Made by a program: the position numbers and the translations under genes
Shown here: positions 4,677-6,867 of the stretch, piece after piece
Numbering within the stretch: position 1 is the stretch's first letter
Layout: every line of letters starts with the position of its first letter
Source of the DNA: Pseudomonadota bacterium
Lineage (GTDB): Bacteria; Pseudomonadota; Alphaproteobacteria; Acetobacterales; Acetobacteraceae
Direction of reading: 5' to 3'
Assembly (NCBI GenBank): GCA_021808185.1
Contig: JAKBCB010000193.1
Coordinates: 1 to 6,867, forward strand
DNA length: 6,867 bases
The notes under the pieces: generated by a model
Database searches by the model: none
What the model saw: only the letters and a program-made list of their open reading frames with translations
Told to the model about the DNA's origin: nothing

Positions 4677-5947
4677 CGTGCCTCCAGCATGGCAAAGCTT
4701 TTCAGGAAGAAATCGGCCGCGCCGAAATTGCCGCTTTTCAGTGCGAGCAACATCGACGGGCCGCTGCCCTCGGCAAACGTCCAGGGGACGCCGGGATCGA
4801 TCTCCGTGCCGATGCGCAGGCGACGCACGCCCAGGCGTGTCACGACGGCGCCCGAGGTCTCTCCGCCGGCGACCACCAGCCGCCGCACCCCGCCCGTGAC
4901 CAGCGCCTCGGCGATGTCGGCCAGCGCGTGTTCCACCAGCGCACCCGCCGCATCGCGCCCCAGTTGCTGCTGCAACGCGGCAACTTTCTCGGGCGTTCCC
5001 GACGCGGCGATCACGATGGGCGCGGCGCCCAGCTTGCCCTGCATCCACGCGATCGCCTGTGCCGCCAGCGTCTTTGCGTCCGGTGTCGCGAGCGGGTCGA
5101 GTTCCAACACCTGCGCATGGTTGCGCGCGGTGGCGATCTGCAACAGCGTCGCGCGCGAGCAGGAGCCGGCGAGCACCGCCGCGTGCCCCGTCGCGTCGGG
5201 CAGCGCGCCGGGATCGCTGAGCACCGGCAGCAGTCCGGCGCGGCGGAAATTCTCCGGCAGGCCGAGCGCCACGCCCGAGCCGCCGGTGACAAGCGCGTGC
5301 GAGGCCGCCGCCTCGCCAATCGCGGCGAGATGCGCGTTGCTCACCGCATCGACGATGGCATAGCGCCGGCCTTGCTCCTTCAGCGCCGTCATGGCGTCGC
5401 GGATCGCGGCGGGGCCTTGTTCGACCGTGGCGAATGGCACCAGCCCGACAGTGCCATCGGTCTGGCGTGAGAGCACGCGCACGAGGTTGGCGTCCGTCAT
5501 CGGCGTGAGCGGGTGCTTCTCCATGCCGCTCTCGTTCAGCAGCGCGCTGCCGACGAACAGATGGCCCTGATACACGCTGCGGTTGTTTGCCGGGAACGCG
5601 GGGCAGGCGAGGGCGAAGCCGCAGCCGAGGGCTGCGATCAGCGCATCCGCCACCGGGCCGATATTGCCGCGGTCCGTGCTGTCGAAGGTCGAACAGTATT
5701 TGAAGAAGAACTGCCGGCATCCCGCCGCGCGCAGCCACGCCAGCGCCGCGAGGCTTTCGGCCACCGCTTGTTCGACCGGCGACGTGCGCGACTTCAGCGC
5801 CACCACGATCGCGTCGGCATCCGGAACCGGGTCCGACGCGCCGGGCGCGCCGATGACCTGGACGGTGCGCATCCCGTGCTTGACCAGCATCGAGGCAAGG
5901 TCGGTCGCGCCGGTAAAGTCGTCGGCGATGCAGCCGAGCAACGGCAT
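4673..5947 (-). CDS. otnK: 3-oxo-tetronate kinase (four-carbon acid sugar kinase, DUF1537)
   Basis: The product is 424 aa, the usual length. It phosphorylates 3-oxo-tetronate with ATP at the 4-hydroxyl, giving the OtnC substrate. The N-terminal sugar-acid-binding domain shows CIADDFTGATDLA (6-18), LKSRT (51-55) and FKYCSTFDST (82-91). The C-terminal nucleotide-binding domain carries LAGSCSRAT mid-protein and GGETSGAVV (361-369), followed by LALKSGNFG near the end. The start at 5947 places the conserved DDFTG at the normal distance; the frame continues to an ATG at 6010, but that adds 21 residues lying within the methyltransferase gene. A GGGGGA tract lies about 10 nt upstream. The gene begins 13 nt after the methyltransferase stop and overlaps otnC by 4 nt. 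DUF1537 also contains D-threonate kinase (DtnK) and related enzymes; the otnC partner makes OtnK the best call. No dehydrogenase or isomerase of the pathway is in the window. Confidence 0.9.
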   Translation of the reverse strand: MPLLGCIADDFTGATDLASMLVKHGMRTVQVIGAPGASDPVPDADAIVVALKSRTSPVEQAVAESLAALAWLRAAGCRQFFFKYCSTFDSTDRGNIGPVADALIAALGCGFALACPAFPANNRSVYQGHLFVGSALLNESGMEKHPLTPMTDANLVRVLSRQTDGTVGLVPFATVEQGPAAIRDAMTALKEQGRRYAIVDAVSNAHLAAIGEAAASHALVTGGSGVALGLPENFRRAGLLPVLSDPGALPDATGHAAVLAGSCSRATLLQIATARNHAQVLELDPLATPDAKTLAAQAIAWMQGKLGAAPIVIAASGTPEKVAALQQQLGRDAAGALVEHALADIAEALVTGGVRRLVVAGGETSGAVVTRLGVRRLRIGTEIDPGVPWTFAEGSGPSMLLALKSGNFGAADFFLKSFAMLEAR

Positions 5948-5960
5948 GGTGGTTTTCCCC

Positions 5961-6830
5961 CTAGCGTGTTGGCAGAATGAGACTGTCGCGATGGCCGATG
6001 CGAATGCCAAGTCGCCCGGCCGCCGTTTGCGTGAGGCGCGTGCGCGCCCATGCGTCGATGGCGCCCCGCCACGCCGGGCTTTGCCGCCCTGCGGTGGCCG
6101 CGTGCGTCGTCACCATTTCCCTTAGCATCGCTACCGCGTCGCGGGGAATGCGCCAGTCGGTGGTGGCTGACAGAACCGCATGGCCATGCTCCGCGAAGAT
6201 ACGATGCAGCGCGGCGGGCGCGCGCGGGCCGAGCGCATGGCCAAAGCCCTTGTCGCGCGACTGGTCGCGGCGGAAGCCGGCGAGCACGCGGCGATCGAGC
6301 GGATGCGATGGCGCGAAGCGGTCGCGTCCATCGACCGTCAGGCAGGCGAGCAGCGGCACGCGCAGCGATGCGGCCATGCGCTCCAACCATGCGGCGGACA
6401 CCAGATCGAGCAGCGCGCTGCACACCACCGCATCGGCACGATCGAGCGGCAAAGACTCCGGCGCGTCGGCGAGATCGACGCGCAGCGCCTCGATCCGCCA
6501 CGCGCCATGCGGCGTGTGCAGCAGCAGCGCGCGGTTGTGTGCGCCGCCGGGCCATGTGGCGGCGTAACCGCACGCGGCACCCCAGGTGGCGCACGCGACG
6601 AAGGCCGATGCGAGCAGGTCCTCGTCCGCGTCGGCCAGCGTCCAGACCTGCGCGCGGCCGATGATCGGCGCCAGCCAGCGGAACAGGCTGCCGGTGCCGG
6701 CGCCGAGGTCCAGCACGCGCGGGCGCGCGGGCAATACGGATGCAAGCTGTTCGGCAAGCCGCACGCCGCGCGCCGCGGCGTCGAACGGTTCGCGCAGCGC
6801 CAGCCACTCGGCGTCGAAGCTCTCGCTCAC
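5961..6830 (-). CDS. Class I SAM-dependent methyltransferase
   Basis: The product is 289 aa from GTG. SAM-binding motif I is VLDLGAGTGS (39-48), followed by an acidic residue after the second strand (D67 or D69 in TLADADEDLL) and a motif like ADAVVCSALLDLVS in the middle, so this is a Rossmann-fold methyltransferase. The opening SESFDAEWLALREPFDAAAR recalls methyltransferases found in an alphaproteobacterial neighbourhood with a glycosyltransferase, a zinc alcohol dehydrogenase and a 6-pyruvoyl-tetrahydropterin synthase-like gene; this is memory, and only the tail of one neighbour is visible. The methyl acceptor is unknown. The GTG overlaps the stop of the upstream gene (GTGA), supporting this start despite no clear ribosome binding site. 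otnK follows after 13 nt, so they are probably co-transcribed. No membrane segment is seen. Confidence 0.85.
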   Translation of the reverse strand: MSESFDAEWLALREPFDAAARGVRLAEQLASVLPARPRVLDLGAGTGSLFRWLAPIIGRAQVWTLADADEDLLASAFVACATWGAACGYAATWPGGAHNRALLLHTPHGAWRIEALRVDLADAPESLPLDRADAVVCSALLDLVSAAWLERMAASLRVPLLACLTVDGRDRFAPSHPLDRRVLAGFRRDQSRDKGFGHALGPRAPAALHRIFAEHGHAVLSATTDWRIPRDAVAMLREMVTTHAATAGRQSPAWRGAIDAWARTRLTQTAAGRLGIRIGHRDSLILPTR

Positions 6831-6867
6831 GGAGTGAGCGCGCGCAGGAAAAGCTCGGCCTGCGCCG
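6827..6867 (-). CDS. C-terminal end of an upstream gene (partial)
   Basis: The last 12 full codons before a TGA at 6829-6827 read AQAELFLRALTP, and the frame leaves the window at the right edge. The stop overlaps the methyltransferase GTG by 4 nt (GTGA), as in coupled operon genes. The product cannot be identified from so little. A glycosyltransferase would fit the neighbourhood I remember for this methyltransferase type, but that is inference. Confidence 0.5.
   Translation of the reverse strand, partial: AQAELFLRALTP

Noticed and set aside
4677..5738. Upstream in-frame extension of otnC, suggesting a 564-aa fusion protein
   Set aside because: The extension lies over otnK in another frame, is Arg/Ala-rich noise, and otnC has its own start with GGAGG and a standard length.

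Overview
This is a very GC-rich window, dense with genes, that looks like chromosomal DNA of an alphaproteobacterium. The main evidence is a UPF0262 protein, a family essentially confined to Alphaproteobacteria, next to a zinc-ribbon DUF983 membrane protein. The order Rhodospirillales (Acetobacteraceae-like) is my guess from overall gene style and is not proven. No rRNA, tRNA, CRISPR array, insertion sequence or phage gene was found.

Layout. (1) Positions 1-835, minus strand: DUF983 followed by UPF0262 (cut by the left edge), joined by a 4-nt ATGA overlap. (2) Positions 836-1203: non-coding, with hairpins, including a 9-bp perfect inverted repeat and a possible terminator. (3) Positions 1204-2878, minus strand: a complete cyclic amidohydrolase of the dihydroorotase/hydantoinase type, followed by a 65-aa low-complexity protein. 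(4) Positions 2879-3235: a divergent intergenic region with a TTGACA box and two dyad symmetries. (5) Positions 3236-3982, plus strand: a histone H1-like Lys/Ala/Pro-rich protein, ending at a strong hairpin shared with the convergent operon. (6) Positions 4044-6867, minus strand: an operon reading (partial gene)-methyltransferase-otnK-otnC, with 4-nt overlaps at two of its three junctions.

How the genes work together. OtnK and OtnC are consecutive steps: 3-oxo-tetronate is phosphorylated and then decarboxylated to dihydroxyacetone phosphate, feeding four-carbon sugar acids into glycolysis. The dehydrogenase and isomerase that normally supply the substrate are not in the window. The methyltransferase and the cut gene ahead of it look like the end of a separate pathway to which otnKC is attached. 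The amidohydrolase has every metal ligand of its family but no pathway partner here. The histone-like protein probably binds DNA non-specifically. I see no convincing new multi-gene system; the most interesting parts are the operator-like dyads between the amidohydrolase and the histone-like gene, and the unusual leader of the DUF983 gene.
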